Below, in pieces: positions 11,067-22,420 of a stretch of DNA of 64,000 nucleotides. This stretch comes from Ceriagrion tenellum. Lineage: Eukaryota > Arthropoda > Insecta > Odonata > Coenagrionidae. Location: contig OY720634.1 in assembly GCA_963169105.1 (NCBI GenBank), positions 112,590,281 to 112,654,280 on the forward strand, in the 5' to 3' direction. The notes under the pieces were generated by a model that was given only the letters and a program-made list of their open reading frames with translations, was not told where the DNA came from and did no database searches. Position 1 is the first letter of the stretch, and the number at the start of each line of letters is the position of its first letter. The position numbers and the translations under genes are program-made.

Positions 11067-11542
11067 ACGTTTACCAAACGATCTCACATCGATCTGAACT
11101 CGGACCGATCTGAAAATTCCAAACGGGCTGACTCCTATCGCCAGGTTCACCAACAAGGACAGAAAATATCGATAGTGAACAATCGTATCTATCAGTTGAA
11201 GCACGAGTGACCCGGTGTGTAAACAAGTGCAGAGTTGGAAATTTTCCGTTGCATTCCGAGAGAACAAAATTGCACAATAGGGGTGGATTGCGATGTGCTG
11301 CGATATCATCAACGTCACTTCACTCACCGTGACTGCACTCTCGTAATAACACACGCCTTGAATAGTAACGATTCATTTTATTTCCCTATGACAACCAAAA
11401 AAAACCACAGACCGCTGGTTCACATCGATCTGAAATCTCAGACTGGCTGAGAAAGCGGGCTGAGTCAGCCCGCATCAGATCGATCCCACTATCTCGTTGC
11501 GTTTACCACACCCAGATTGATCTGAGATCGATTGGTAAACGT
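11067..11542. mobile_element. 476-bp inverted-repeat element with repeated ATCGATCTGA words
   Basis: The left end ACGTTTACCAAACGATCTCA matches the inverse of the right end, where GATCGATTGGTAAACGT closes the element. Several inward copies of ATCGATCTGA or its inverse lie near both ends (about 11,089, 11,107, 11,424, 11,478, 11,518), and a GCGGGCTGA/TCAGCCCGC palindrome lies at 11,457-11,475. Terminal inverted repeats, subterminal motif arrays and lack of an ORF fit a non-autonomous DNA transposon. No clear target duplication was seen, so the superfamily is open. A 124-codon minus frame overlapping it looks incidental. Confidence 0.65.
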
Positions 11543-12284
11543 AGTATGTGATGTACAACGGCATACCTCGCAAAGTAAAACTAGTTCAGACCTAATCCAG
11601 CTGCTCCATAGGGCAAACAATTTGGGTAATCTAGTATTAGTATCAATTTTTATATTAATTGCTCCAATATCCCCATGTTATCCGTCGCGAAGAGGAGATG
11701 TGACGACAACTAAAAATTAAAACTAGTTGACTTATTCAAACAAAATCAGGAATTGTTGGATGAAAGTAGTTAAATTTCCGAGTAATTCCACTCTCAAAAA
11801 GAATATATTATTGATTGGTAACGGGCATTTCCCTTGCTCCGAAAAAGAAATAAATATATTAGAATTAGATGGAAAACACAAAAATTAAAATGAGAACACA
11901 TGAGAAACATTTTGGCACCGCACTCTCCTAAAATAAAGGTGCTTCTTAATTCTACACGATATTATTCTCAAGGGAAGGGAAATAAAAAGTCTTGAACCAA
12001 TACGTTGTACCATGGAAAAGAAAAATTTACGACGAAAAATAACGATGATGTCATAATAGATTAAATGCCTTCGCGATGAAACCATACCTACTGAACTCAT
12101 CACAGCAGAATTATGGTAACTCTTCGACAACATTTACCCAAGTCGATCTGGCTTCCCGTCTTTCTCAAAGAGAGAGAACAGAGAAGCAGATATAAGAGGA
12201 GGATACTCTCATTCAATAATCAGTAATGATGAATCGAAAGACCTTCAGAACTCGAGATCTAGATAGATTGTAGACGCAGACCGA
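11543..12284. other. No gene recognised
   Basis: AT-rich; an 82-codon minus frame at 11,885-12,133 has no coding character. Confidence 0.4.
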
Positions 12285-12722
12285 ACAAAAAATAGGAACT
12301 TTTTCAAAGACCTACGGAACAGGCTGAGCAGTAACTTTAACGGAGTCACCCGCAAGTGATCAACGTGACCACATAATGGTGAGAACTTCACAGAGAAAAA
12401 GCATTTGTCTGGACTGGGAATCGAACTCAGATCCCCTGATTTCGCAGTAGACATTTTCTAAGCAAACAATATTGTGTGGAAAGTTGGGCTTTACCTCGTG
12501 GACTGTAGCGCTTAGCGCTCGCATACGGGTACCTCTGGCATTACATGCACGGTTACTGTGAGGACAACGCGCACCTTAAAGCCCCCATAAGATTCACAGT
12601 GGAAAAGGACGCCTGAGTAGCTTTACTGGTAAAAGCTTTCGGCGAAATCATTTCCCAGTACAGGCGAGTAATTTTTCCACTGTGAATTTCACACAATTGT
12701 GTACCAAATATGAAAATATTAC
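12285..12722. mobile_element. Composite repeat with two tRNA-like modules, copy 1
   Basis: Three blocks match the repeat at 41.07-41.51 kb. They are a tail (GTAACTTTAACGGAGTCACC), a tRNA-like block read on the minus strand (box B GAGTTCGATTCCCAG), and a central block (TAGCGCTTAGCGCTCGCATA). A second, deleted tRNA-like block (CGCCTGAGTAGCTTTACTGG) follows on the plus strand. The last is flanked by inverted words CACAGTGGAAAA and TTTTTCCACTGTG. The two tRNA-like modules point in opposite directions here, unlike the 41-kb copy. It has no ORF. It appears to be a SINE or a composite of two. Confidence 0.65.
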
Positions 12723-13679
12723 TTTTAAAAATGCCAGTTTTGGGTCGAGTCTACTCAATTTAAGTTAAACAGACGTAATTACTCCCAAAAAAGATAGCGG
12801 ACGAAGACATCGAATAAAATTGTGCAACATTATGAAGTCATATTTGTGATCTCATCAAAACTTCGTTAATTAGCCGAACATCAAATTCATCAGACAGGCC
12901 TTTCGGCATCTCAAGAACGTTTGTTTGGGCTGTTTATCTTTCTCCGAGTTTTGGGGCTGCCCCTACGCCCAAATACAAACTCCCCAGCTCACACGAATTT
13001 TTAACATGCTAAGTTTTCCATGCGTTTATTCCTCCAAGCTGGAAATTTTTCACCGGAGGTATCATTTAATTGCTCTCCTTAGTAGCCTGAAATTTGTGAA
13101 TTAAGTTTAAATAACCGATGTTAACCACAACATATTCGAACAACATATACAGCGATATGAATAACCAGGAATGGGAGAGTAGCTATGGACACCGATAAAT
13201 TGCAGAATACCTATCTTCAATTATATTCCTCACGATTAGGCAACGGTCCAAAGTATTCATTTCAGCCTGCGCTATACCAGTGGCAATGTAACAGAACGCG
13301 GTTATGAGAAAATATTTCCGCGAAATTAAGGGATGATTACAGATTAATTTCACAGATAAAAGGAAAACTAAGATCAGACGAAGAAGAGCAGAGGAGGCAA
13401 TATCTTTCAAATATGCAATATATCAAATAAGAACCAATTGGATCGACGAAGTCATAAGGAAATAGAATTTCCCGCCCCTTATCCTGTACTTGTCCTTCCT
13501 GTCTGATGTACCAGTAGTACCCACCCAAAGATCCGATTGAGGGACTATTATACCTCCGCAATATTTTACTGTGAGAAATGCCATCATGTCATACAGCTGC
13601 GTCTTCTATGGAGACTAATGTGGTGGATTTCCCGTTGTCTTCCACATCGTATATCCACGGCCGATTCCGTGAACTTCAC
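12723..13679. other. No gene recognised
   Basis: AT-rich. Two overlapping minus frames of about 75 codons (13,183-13,561) look incidental. Confidence 0.4.
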
Positions 13680-13895
13680 TCTAGCCCGCAGCAACGGCTG
13701 TTGATACCGGTCCGATCTTCTTGATCTGCGCTATCAATACTGAGACTGCTGCCTCCCACTGGTGGGGTCAAATTTGGATAGCGTGCAAAAGTTGGTTGGA
13801 CAGCCAGGAAATTTTTTTCCGTCTCGAATCTGCGACCCTCGGAACAGGAGTCTAGTACGCTACCACTGGTCCAAACTGGACACCAAAATACAATT
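13680..13895 (-). mobile_element. tRNA-derived SINE, minus strand
   Basis: On the minus strand the head reads GGACCAGTGGTAGCGTACTA and then CGAGGGTCGCAGATTCGAGA, good matches to pol III A- and B-box spacing with a recognisable T arm. The body runs through GGAGGCAGCAGTCTCAGTAT to about 13,680. The 105-codon minus frame over this region is a by-product. It appears only once here and its family is not named. Confidence 0.6.
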
Positions 13896-15024
13896 TTATG
13901 AAATACATTTGAAGGATTGGAAAAAAAACATCCCAAGAGAAAGGTCAAGTTACAAGTGCATATGCCATATGAAAACCAACTAAACGTAAACAATAGATAA
14001 TAGAATTAGCAATGAGGGAAAAAACGAAAAAAGGGGATGTAGCCGACCTACCCATCAATTGAAACAATGATTATTATGTTAACTGATATATTCAGTCCAT
14101 TTTCATTTCAAATTTCCTCCAGGCGGTCGGTACAACCATTTCATTTTCCGCAAATCCAGTTATTCCATAACAATAACATTTAAGCGGCTTTTTTTCTCAG
14201 ATAAGTTTAAAGCTAATTTTGAATGCTGTATTTAACCTCGTAAACATTTATGCAACCCAGCGACGTTAAATAACCCTATAAATTTTACCTGCCGACACAA
14301 TCGACGTTTCATGCATACAAAATTAGCTGCGATTACAACGAGAAAAAAATCAAGCTAAATTATTCACCCCCCAATCATCATTGAAAAGAGGGGGAAAAAA
14401 ACCCACGCACGTCCACCTCCAATTAACTCCTCCATTTGCATTTGCGATATGAGTTATTTCCGAAATTATAATCCCTTAGACACTTGATTAACGTGCATCC
14501 ACTCAGCTGAAAGTTATGCTTCGCTAAAAACCTATAAACTCGATAAATAAACGAGACTTCGAGCATAAAATCGATAAATGACGATTAGAGATAACAATCA
14601 TAAAAATCCTCACCTTTTCGAGGCATCGGTATTTGAAAATTTCCTCGACGAGTGAAGTAACCTATTTTGTAGGAGTTCTACATTAAACCACAAAGTACAA
14701 CTATTTACTTCATTCTTAAACGTAGAGGAAAATTAATAATTGCGAAATTGGAGAAGTTAGAAAATCAGTAATTGCAGACAGAAAGTCATCACTAACGGAA
14801 AAAACTGCAACTACCTTCTCCAGTACTCTCTAATCATCGCACTGAACAATAACCGAAAAAGTTATTGTGTTCCTTGCGCAACTAGTTTCAGTGGAATTGA
14901 GTAATGTAATAAGCTTCAATATTTCATTGCCATCAATTTAATTGGAAAATGGGTTCAGTCATCGAGCAATAAATTGAAGAAGGACGCGTGTACTAGCAAC
15001 AAATTTCTGGGCCCATGACTCCTT
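13896..15024. other. No gene recognised
   Basis: AT-rich, with only short frames and no repeat found elsewhere in the window. Confidence 0.45.
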
Positions 15025-15354
15025 TCAGCACGGCGTACACTGTAAAATACGCACAGCGCAATGTACAGCTCCTACCTTGAACTCAACTCGGGCTTCATTT
15101 CCGAGTACACGATTGAGGATTATCGAGACATGACCAAAACATTCAGCAAACAAGAGATGGTACGCGTGTTCCAATGTGGTTTGGCAGAGAATGCCGGCCA
15201 CGAGCAGAGCCGACCCACTTCCGACTTGCACCGCGGTTTCGATTAGTTTGAAACGCACTCCTCGAACAGCGACACTATCGATGAGGTTGGCTGTAGTGAC
15301 TATCGGGAACTTTCCAGAAACTTTCCATGAATAAATAAATGAAAATAATAACAA
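15025..15354 (-). CDS. Coding-like island, 109-codon frame, unrecognised
   Basis: A GC-rich block inside AT-rich flanks is open on the minus strand for 109 codons, containing LIETAVQVGSGSALLVAGIL and LLFAECFGHVSIILNRVLG. The composition looks protein-like and has a hydrophobic centre. The plus strand is also open here (15,061-15,246, ending TSDLHRGFD), so the true strand is uncertain. The abrupt GC change suggests an exon, retrocopy or element fragment. No splice sites bound it cleanly on either side. No function assigned. Confidence 0.25.
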   Translation of the reverse strand: MLLFSFIYSWKVSGKFPIVTTANLIDSVAVRGVRFKLIETAVQVGSGSALLVAGILCQTTLEHAYHLLFAECFGHVSIILNRVLGNEARVEFKVGAVHCAVRILQCTPC

Positions 15355-15679
15355 ATTAATCTCTGAGGTTAAACTTTAAACTGAAAGCAACGTAATTTTC
15401 GACTTCAAACGGTTAGCTAGAAAGTTACTGCATAATGACATTAGCGAAAAAACAAATGTTCCACTATGCATCTAAAAATTTAAATACCAGAAGACTAGGT
15501 TAAATTTTACACTGTTAAGTCCGTATAACTACTCATGGCTTCGACTCTCATTTCCATCATCACGGTAATTTAAGCTAGGGATACCAGGCCTTTATTAAGT
15601 TTTTAAATCGATTATATTTATATCGAATAGAAGTAATCAAATAGAAGTACAAAGGACATCAAGTGGAGAATAACCCAAG

Positions 15680-16200
15680 ATAAGAAGGCGTTCATGGGAA
15701 AAAGACAACTGCTGAGATCATAGAAGATAAGACAACAAACCAGTAATGAAACTAGTATAAACTAGTATATGAAAATATTCGTGTGGACCTTAGCACTCTA
15801 GGGATCAGAAGCAAGAACTATTGGAAAAGCTGACCAGAACAACTAGAAGCCTTCGAAATCTGGTACTGGAGGAGGATGATAAAGATAAATTGGACGGACA
15901 AAATAAAAAATGATGAAGTGTACAGAAGAGTAGAGGGACATATGGAACACCATAGAAAAAATAAGAACAGGATGGATTGGAAATACCCTGAGACACAATA
16001 TTTTTAAGAAGAACATAATTGAATGTGAAAATAAAGGGAAAAGTCCCCACAGGAAGACTCGGGAATTAGTTCGTGGACCAAATAAAGAGGAAAGTACATA
16101 CAGAAAGATACCATGAGGTGAGGGAACTAGCATTAGATAGGGAAGGGTGGAGGGCTGGGGTCAACCAATCTTACGATTGAACAACCATTGAATGAATGAA
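15680..16200 (+). mobile_element. LINE 3' end with C-terminal RT motifs
   Basis: Broken plus-strand frames give GSEARTIGKADQNN, then EAFEIWYWRRMIKINWTDK, then a GWIGNTLRH block and a stretch rich in K, R and P. This is the well-known order LYGSETWTL, E.W.WRRM..I.WTD, WIGH.LR at the C-terminus of insect RTE/Jockey-type LINEs. There are several stops and frameshifts. It ends in CCATTGAATGAATGAA, a tail of repeated TGAA. The catalytic domain is missing. Confidence 0.75.
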
Positions 16201-16990
16201 ATTGATTAGAAGAAGGGGGTAGGTAGAAGTGAGGGAAGGGTTGTTAAACAGCGTGGTTTAGGGAAAGGGAAAGGTCGGGGAATCATATGGACCCGTTAAC
16301 TCAAGAGAAAAACACGTTGAAAACAGTACAGAGAACCGAAAACAAGATCAGTCATTAGAAATTTAAATAGTGGAATGTAACCTAGTCTTCTCCATCTTAA
16401 CGAGTTTGACTCGAAATGATTCCACCAAGTAGCGTGGAAGACATTCCAGAAGGGTAAATAAAATAGCAAGTCATCGATGGATATTATTCTGACAAATAGT
16501 AAGTCACTGGACAGTCTCCCCCTGAACTTCTTTCTTGGTGTCATGTTTTCAATCTCACGCACATAACTATCCCGCCACCAAGTTCCACCTTGGAAAACAG
16601 AATCAAAACTTAAGTCTGTAATGAGCAGTAACGTACTCTACAAGGGACGAGAGTCGGAACATGAGTAAATTCTTTTTTAGGAGAATTTTAAATCGCCCAG
16701 AAAGATTTATTTAAATAAAAATGGAATATTATGGATTCTAGGATAATGTTTCAAGTCAAACAAGAACAAATCCCAGATGACACACTCAACACATTACAAT
16801 TAAATAATCACTCCGTGTCTAGTGTAAAGATGGCGATAAGTTCAACGAATTCGGCGATACCTTATGGATATTGGTTATAGATATTATGATCTCTCAATGA
16901 GAGAAGTAATAAATTTCCAATCAATTTTTATTATCACTCACCGAACTACGTTCCGAAAATGATACGTCCTTGATAAGGTTGAAAACCTTG
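16201..16990. other. No gene recognised
   Basis: Purine-rich beginning (GGGAAAGGGAAAGG) after the LINE tail, then AT-rich DNA. No gene supported. Confidence 0.4.
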
Positions 16991-16996
16991 AAACAC

Positions 16997-17037
16997 CTTG
17001 AAAATGACAGTACTGTCGAAACCTAGATCGGTGTGGA
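16997..17037 (+). ncRNA. Hammerhead-like ribozyme remnant
   Basis: ACACC ... GGTGT form a 5-bp outer stem. Inside it are TTGAAAA (in place of CUGANGA), one extra T, the hairpin GACAGTACTGTC, GAAA, and CCTAGATC. The layout is that of a type I hammerhead. The first core base is changed (C to T) and another core position is altered, so it is probably inactive. GAAACCTAGATCG also occurs at 31.94 kb, which links the two copies. Confidence 0.45.
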
Positions 17038-18001
17038 GTAATGAAAATTGTGCGAAAATTTAATGAAGTTCGATCATTTCGAGATCATGATGCCTGACAC
17101 GGCGGGCGACGCTTCAATGGGAGAACGTTTCCGGGCAATGAATGATCATCATTCTTCATCGGGAAATCATGGAATCATTCAATAAGTCCCTGGCGTCTAC
17201 TTCATTTAAATATACCCTTTCCGTTGAAATTCATTTCATCTATACGCTGAAGTAATTCCCACGATACACACATTGAAATTAAACACTAACCAACATTTTA
17301 TAAAATATCCGAATGAATGCACAGCAATGGAAAAAATATAATTTCGCATTTAGTCACACTTAAGATTTTAAAGCAATTAGAACACATAGTTACTAGGCAT
17401 AACATAAATTCCGTGAGAAACCACAATGTATTACCTCCCCGGTAATTCCGGATTAAAGTATGCATATACATCCAAATGAGACGCCGCAAGGATGCTCGGC
17501 AGGGCTTGTAAGGACACTTATACTGCCAAGGGATAGAATAGGGAATAGGTATTGGACGACGAAAAGGACAAAACGTTACATGTATGCCATTGAAGGGTCT
17601 AAGGGCCTCGCTCAGTTTTCGCCGTAGTCACTAAATAAATAAATTTCATTGCTTCCAAATTAAAAAAATAGGAGCATATGTTAACAAATTAAGTACTTCC
17701 ATAGCTATTAAGGTGTACATGGTGTTGAACAATCGGTGCGCGTGAACAACAATTTTTTTTACTAATAATTTCGATTAAATATTTCTCTTGTTTTGCCGCA
17801 ACCATCAGTTATAGAAAAAGAACACGGGGTTAAATTACACTACGATCCCCCCTGAAACTCGCGTGATCTGAATTATTCAAGTAATTTTAGCTTAGCATGC
17901 AGCCTCTAAGCCGCTTAAGGCGAGTCGTGATGTTTCGACCTCAATAAGTAGTTCGAGATAGGCATGGTAATAGTAGAAGTTCAACGACGATATACTCACA
18001 C
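17038..18001. other. No gene recognised
   Basis: AT-rich. GGTCGAAACATCACGACTC on the minus strand near 17,920-17,940 may be the last part of another hammerhead-like tail. Nothing else is supported. Confidence 0.35.
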
Positions 18002-18298
18002 TTAATTAAAAATAGTTTCACTGGTAGAAAACAAGAGAGGCAACTGGAAGCGCGCGATTGGTCTCCCGCGACCAGTATTGGTTCTCCCAGCGGACCAGCA
18101 GCCTAAATCAATGGTGGGCAATCGGGAGCTTGAACATTCATGCGCTCCACACACTTCCCTTGGGAACGAAGACCACACCACCAGCCAAACCCTCCGCACA
18201 TAACACGTTCTATTTTCCACCCCTAAACTGCCATTAAGGCGGACTTCCCATAACTTTCCTTCGCCGACCGATCTTGTTTTCGACCCAGTTTCCGCCAT
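18002..18298 (-). CDS. 98-codon ORF ending near a splice donor, possible first exon
   Basis: ATG at 18,296-18,298 in a good context (GCTATGGCG) opens 98 codons with GC above the surroundings, beginning MAETGSKTRSVGEGKLWEVR. The stop is followed at once by a good donor, AAGT|GTGAGTATA. If the donor is used, the stop would lie in the exon and the segment may be a 5' UTR exon with an upstream ORF. The protein has no motif I know. Upstream (18,300-18,340) has no TATA box. Confidence 0.25.
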   Translation of the reverse strand: MAETGSKTRSVGEGKLWEVRLNGSLGVENRTCYVRRVWLVVWSSFPREVCGAHECSSSRLPTIDLGCWSAGRTNTGRGRPIARFQLPLLFSTSETIFN

Positions 18299-19066
18299 AG
18301 CATTACCGCTGCACGGAGTGTGTGCTTAGATAGCGACATTCATTGAAACACTAATATTTGGTTATTAAAAAAAAACAACTTTTCTCCGAATTTAGGCTGG
18401 CGACATCAACTTAAGACAAAGCTTCTTCCTGCCATTAGCACGTTTTAGAATTTTATAGGGCAGAACCTCTGTAGAATCCTCGCACGCAACCATAGCCAAC
18501 ATATTAGTTGATTATATTGTCAGCAGATGGCACTGTATCATGTTTTAACAAAAACTTTAATTTTAAACCATTTTTCTATTTTTCATCAATTGCGGGGAAC
18601 AAAAGCTTTAAAACGATGTTTGAATCATTAATTTTGATAAAAAATTGTGGGAGTTATGGCGTTGCGACAAAAAAAACACCTTTGAGAAATAATATGTGAT
18701 TATTTTATAAAACTAATATGCGGGATTTAACCCTTCTGAAAACCTAGCTCTGGTAAGGCGACCTATAGGTAGTTTGAGCGAGATAGTTCCCTCCACATAA
18801 TGAAGAGCGTATTCGAATTACACGTTTCAATTTCAGCAGCTCTGGGAAGCATGAAATAAATATTGCATTATTAATGGCGCAATAATATACTTCTACACAA
18901 CTGAATCTCTGATAAATTAAATAAAAATATATCTTTAGATCATTAACCTGACTCATTTTTTTCGCACAGTACGTTTAACACTCCTTCACAACGGAAGGTT
19001 TTCTGTGATACTGAAAAAATTACGGCGGTGAGAATATGATGTATTTTCAAAAATGGTTGAGAAAAC
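18299..19066. other. No gene recognised
   Basis: AT-rich, short frames only. Confidence 0.4.
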
Positions 19067-19612
19067 TTACAAACTACACGCTGTTAGTTTTTTGACGAAA
19101 TCTAGGGCTTAAATTTCCTCATTTTTTAAATAAGGTCTCCCTGTAGTTCATACACGTACCATTTCCCATGTAAAATAGCTGGTATTTTTTGGCAAATACC
19201 TCGAAAAGTAGAGTCGTAAGGAGATGATATATTGGCATCTTTGGAAGGGAGAGATATATTTAATTAAAATGAGAAAGAATTCAATGATTTCTTAGGTGAA
19301 ATGATATTTCACTCAAACTGCCTCTGTGGACGACTACACTCTGTGTTACAAACTACACGCTGTTAGTTTTTTGACGAAATCTAGGGCTTAAATTTCCTCA
19401 TTTTTTAAATAAGGTCTCCCTGTAGTTCATACACGTACCATTTCCCATGTAAAATAGCTGGTATTTTTTGGCAAATACCTCGAAAAGTAGAGTCGTAAGG
19501 AGATGATATATTGGCATCTTTGGAAGGGAGAGATATATTTAATTAAAATGAGAAAGAATTCAATGATTTCTTAGGTGAAATGATATTTCACTCAAACTGC
19601 CTCTGTGGACGA
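19067..19612. repeat. Perfect 267-bp direct duplication (period 279)
   Basis: 19,067-19,333 and 19,346-19,612 are identical as far as I can read, with 12 bases (CTACACTCTGTG) between. Each starts TTACAAACTACACGCTGTTA and ends CTGCCTCTGTGGACGA. A diverged relative is at 54,885-55,078, so the block is a dispersed family that was also duplicated locally and recently. No ORF. Confidence 0.95.
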
Positions 19613-20050
19613 GCAAAATTTGTTACGTTTCAAAATCATTGAAATAACTGCTTTCTAAGAAGATTTTCCATTTAGTTGCTGCGCTAGACAGAATTGTGAC
19701 GCTTCGGATTAAGTGTGTGGAAAGTTGCGTCTCTTTCGGCGGTTTGTCAAACAATTTGAATAGATGAATGTGTGACGCTATTCACTGACGATGGTGTGCC
19801 TGGTGGAGCTCCGAAATAAATAGCTGTCATATGAGGAAAAAATTGGGAAAGTTTAAAAAAGGTACGGCATGAAGACAAAGCTGAAGTCTAATTTGTGTAA
19901 ATATTATTATTTAAAGTATTATTTTAAATTAAATGTATACAATACAAATACCTACGTCACATTTCAAAATACATTTTATTATCAAATAAATTCCATCTTT
20001 TTAAATACTAAAATAGCACTTTTAAAAGATATTATAGCAGTATTTTTTTC
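19613..20050. other. No gene recognised
   Basis: AT-rich; a 62-codon lysine/asparagine/tyrosine-rich frame (19,869-20,057) looks compositional. Confidence 0.45.
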
Positions 20051-20461
20051 ATGCTGATATTTCATAATTCCGTCCATAGAGAGTTAACGAATGCATGCTT
20101 ACTTCAGATACGGAAACTTTTAAAAGCAAAGCATGAACCACAATTCGTCAAATTCAAAAGTATAACGGAGAGTTTTAAAGCGGTAGCAACTGCCCACACA
20201 GCAACCGGTCCCACTTTACCCCCACAGTTGACTCCAAGCACATTTCCCCGCTCCGTGAGCGTGAGGTCACATCCACCTCTCTCCATACCTGCAACCCACT
20301 CCCCCCTCATCGCCCCCCTCCTCCCCCCCCCCCCCCGACGCCACGACGCGAGAAGACGCTACCCGGGGCAGCCGACACACTCCAAACATCAGGGACGTCG
20401 AAACCCTTTCTCGAACAGATTGCCGAGGGTGCAGTGGGCGTGGGAGTCGAGTGCGGGTTGA
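20051..20461 (+). CDS. 136-codon ORF across a C-rich tract, doubtful
   Basis: A true ATG opens 136 codons, rich in proline, histidine and arginine in its second half because of a C-homopolymer near 20,320-20,336 and C-rich words around it. The first 50 residues look like AT-rich intergenic translation. No domain is seen. The C-rich block may be a regulatory island; a chance frame is more likely than a gene. Confidence 0.12.
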   Translation: MLIFHNSVHRELTNACLLQIRKLLKAKHEPQFVKFKSITESFKAVATAHTATGPTLPPQLTPSTFPRSVSVRSHPPLSIPATHSPLIAPLLPPPPRRHDARRRYPGQPTHSKHQGRRNPFSNRLPRVQWAWESSAG

Positions 20462-21077
20462 AAAGAAATGATGATATGTGAGCAGGAGGGGAAAGGTTTT
20501 CTTCGCTGCATTTTTTTATATATACACGTTTTTTTATCAAAGCCCTGCGTGGAAAGAATGGCGAGGAGAAAGTAAGAGAGAAAGGAAAGAGATGTAAGCG
20601 TGTGCAAGGAAAGGGAAGTGACTGCGAGAGTGAGGAAGACAGAAAGATCCTTTCAAAACCTGGTAGAAGGAAGTGTCTCCGCCTCTCCGCACCATAGGAG
20701 TAAGGAAGGGAAGAATTGAAGGCAAAATGAAGCCTTTTTTTCGGTAAAAAGCTCCAAGCAATACAGCTTCCGCGTGAAATGTGTCCAGTGCCACAAAAAA
20801 ATACGTCGCCTTCGTTGATTATTTCCTATGTCACGTGAACACGTTTACGGGAGAATAGTGAAGCCCCTTCTACGGAACACAGTTTCGATAAACAATATCA
20901 GAGCGACGACATAGCCGGTTTGACAACTCGCGCTACATCGGCATAATACCGGAGGTAGCGTGGCAGCGGGTGAGCTATCACCATCATGGATTAAAAATTA
21001 GATCACTGTAACTACGACTACAGTTGCATAGGCAAAAACCTGCTATAACGTCCGATTTCAGAAGAGATGATGGTCTT
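20462..21077. other. Purine-rich then mixed sequence, no gene
   Basis: 20,560-20,720 is purine-rich on the plus strand (GAGAAAGTAAGAGAG words), opposite to the C-rich block just before it. No frame with coding character. Confidence 0.35.
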
Positions 21078-21465
21078 CAGGGTCAGATCTACATGTACAT
21101 ACTACCGTGCGAGCCGTCGTATGGGCGTGTGGCAAGGGGTGTTAGTACACAAGCCGTTTAAAGATGTAAGAGATAAGGTTTTGCGAGGAAAAATTGTAAC
21201 GCGTATCATAGGAGTACATTTTGAGAATCTCAATTTTTATTGTAGTAGCTTACTGTGCGCGAAAAGAACGAGTTCTTCAAATAATCCGTTCGGCAATGTA
21301 TCTCTCCTATTTTATCGCTTCTGTCAGACCTAGAGATGTAGTGAGGCGTCATAATAATAATCTCTGTGTCGCTCTAAAATACTCCAGTTCTGAATTTCTC
21401 AAGCAAGCAAAGCATAGCGTGTAGCCTCCGAGTCTCTAGGGGCTCCCACCTTATTCCCTCTAAAA
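21078..21465 (-). mobile_element. LINE 3' end, FFPRTI family, copy 1
   Basis: Read on the minus strand this matches the better-preserved copy at 56.69-57.07 kb: RT terminus (SDRSDK..., then a CRTDRY...FFPRTI-like block, much mutated), about 120 bases of 3' UTR, and the tail ACATGTAGATC at 21,078. In non-LTR elements the SFFPRTIRDWN motif is the last conserved block. The frame is broken. There are four copies in the window. Confidence 0.7.
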
Positions 21466-21733
21466 GTTGTGAAACACTACATGTTCGCTCGTAGCCGTTT
21501 TTTACGAAGAGTTCTGCTTTCCTTTGTATTTTACTATTTTTTTGGTGATGATTAAGATGAAATGACGTGCCGAAGCCATCGTCGGAAGTAAATAAAGCGT
21601 GGAAGTGTACCAGTGTTTTTTTTTCTCTCCTGAAGATGCAGGTTAGGGGTTTCCACCAAGCTAGTGCAAACGCTATTTCTTTTGCTAAAACGTGTTAGGA
21701 GGCGAAATTTCAGAAATATACGCTGCACTTAAG

Positions 21734-22085
21734 GCATGCTTCAGACGTATGACTGTTCTTATAAATCCTTTTTGCAGCTACAAAAATGCATAGATATTTA
21801 AGAGTTACACATCACTTCTTGTCCGACTTAAACGAAAAGGATGGGGGAGAGATGAAAATAGAACAGTATACTTTTCTTTAATCTACGCTCAAACTAAACT
21901 TCTCCCCAGCATGCTTCCAACGTATGACTGTTCTTACATATCCTTTTTACATCTACAAAAATGCATAGATTTTTCAAGAGTTACACTACTACACCGCTAC
22001 ATGTCCGACATAAACGGATCGGAGTGGGGAAGGGATAAAAATAGAACAGTACACTTTTCTTTAACCTACGCTCCAAACTAACCCT
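21734..22085. repeat. 175-bp tandem duplication, diverged
   Basis: GCATGCTTCAGACGTATGAC at 21,734 recurs at 21,909 (GCATGCTTCCAACGTATGAC). Both copies continue through TACAAAAATGCATAGAT and AAAATAGAACAGTA...CTTTTCTTTAA, with point changes and small indels. No ORF. Confidence 0.88.
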
Positions 22086-22420
22086 CCCCCTTTCCATTCC
22101 CTGCCTCGCAGCATTCGCCATCACCGTGTGTACCGCCCTCTGTCTGCCGCCCTTCCACAATGCGCCTCGTCGTTCTCCACTCCCCTCTGCCACGAACTCC
22201 CACTCACGGGGCCCAACCTAAAAGGCATTAACTCGCGCATCGCTCCTAAATTGCTCCTGCATATGCAAGAGGGAGGAGGGAATTGGGGAGAGAGATAAAG
22301 AGGAAGAAGGAAAGCGGGAGTGAAAAGGAGAAGCAACGAGAAGAGGTTAGGGAGAAGAGAAAGGCCGAGGTCGTCGGAAAATACGAAAGCTCGAGTGCGA
22401 GCGATCCAAGCTTGCGACAC
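22086..22420. other. Island with pyrimidine-to-purine strand switch
   Basis: The plus strand is CT-rich to about 22,250 and AG-rich afterwards (GAGGGAGGAGGGAATTGGGG), with CpGs throughout. Such a switch can mark divergent transcription or GAGA-factor-type sites. The overlapping frames (70 and 99 codons, minus) are compositional. Confidence 0.25.

Noticed and set aside
10980..11354. 124-codon minus-strand frame
   Set aside because: It spans the end of the inverted-repeat element and its composition follows the repeated ATCGATCTGA words. No coding character and the frame crosses the element boundary.
13676..13993. 105-codon minus-strand frame
   Set aside because: Lies almost wholly over a tRNA-derived SINE.
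20307..20794. Three minus-strand frames of 72 to 85 codons
   Set aside because: Caused by the C-homopolymer and purine-rich tract; different phases and no consistent frame.
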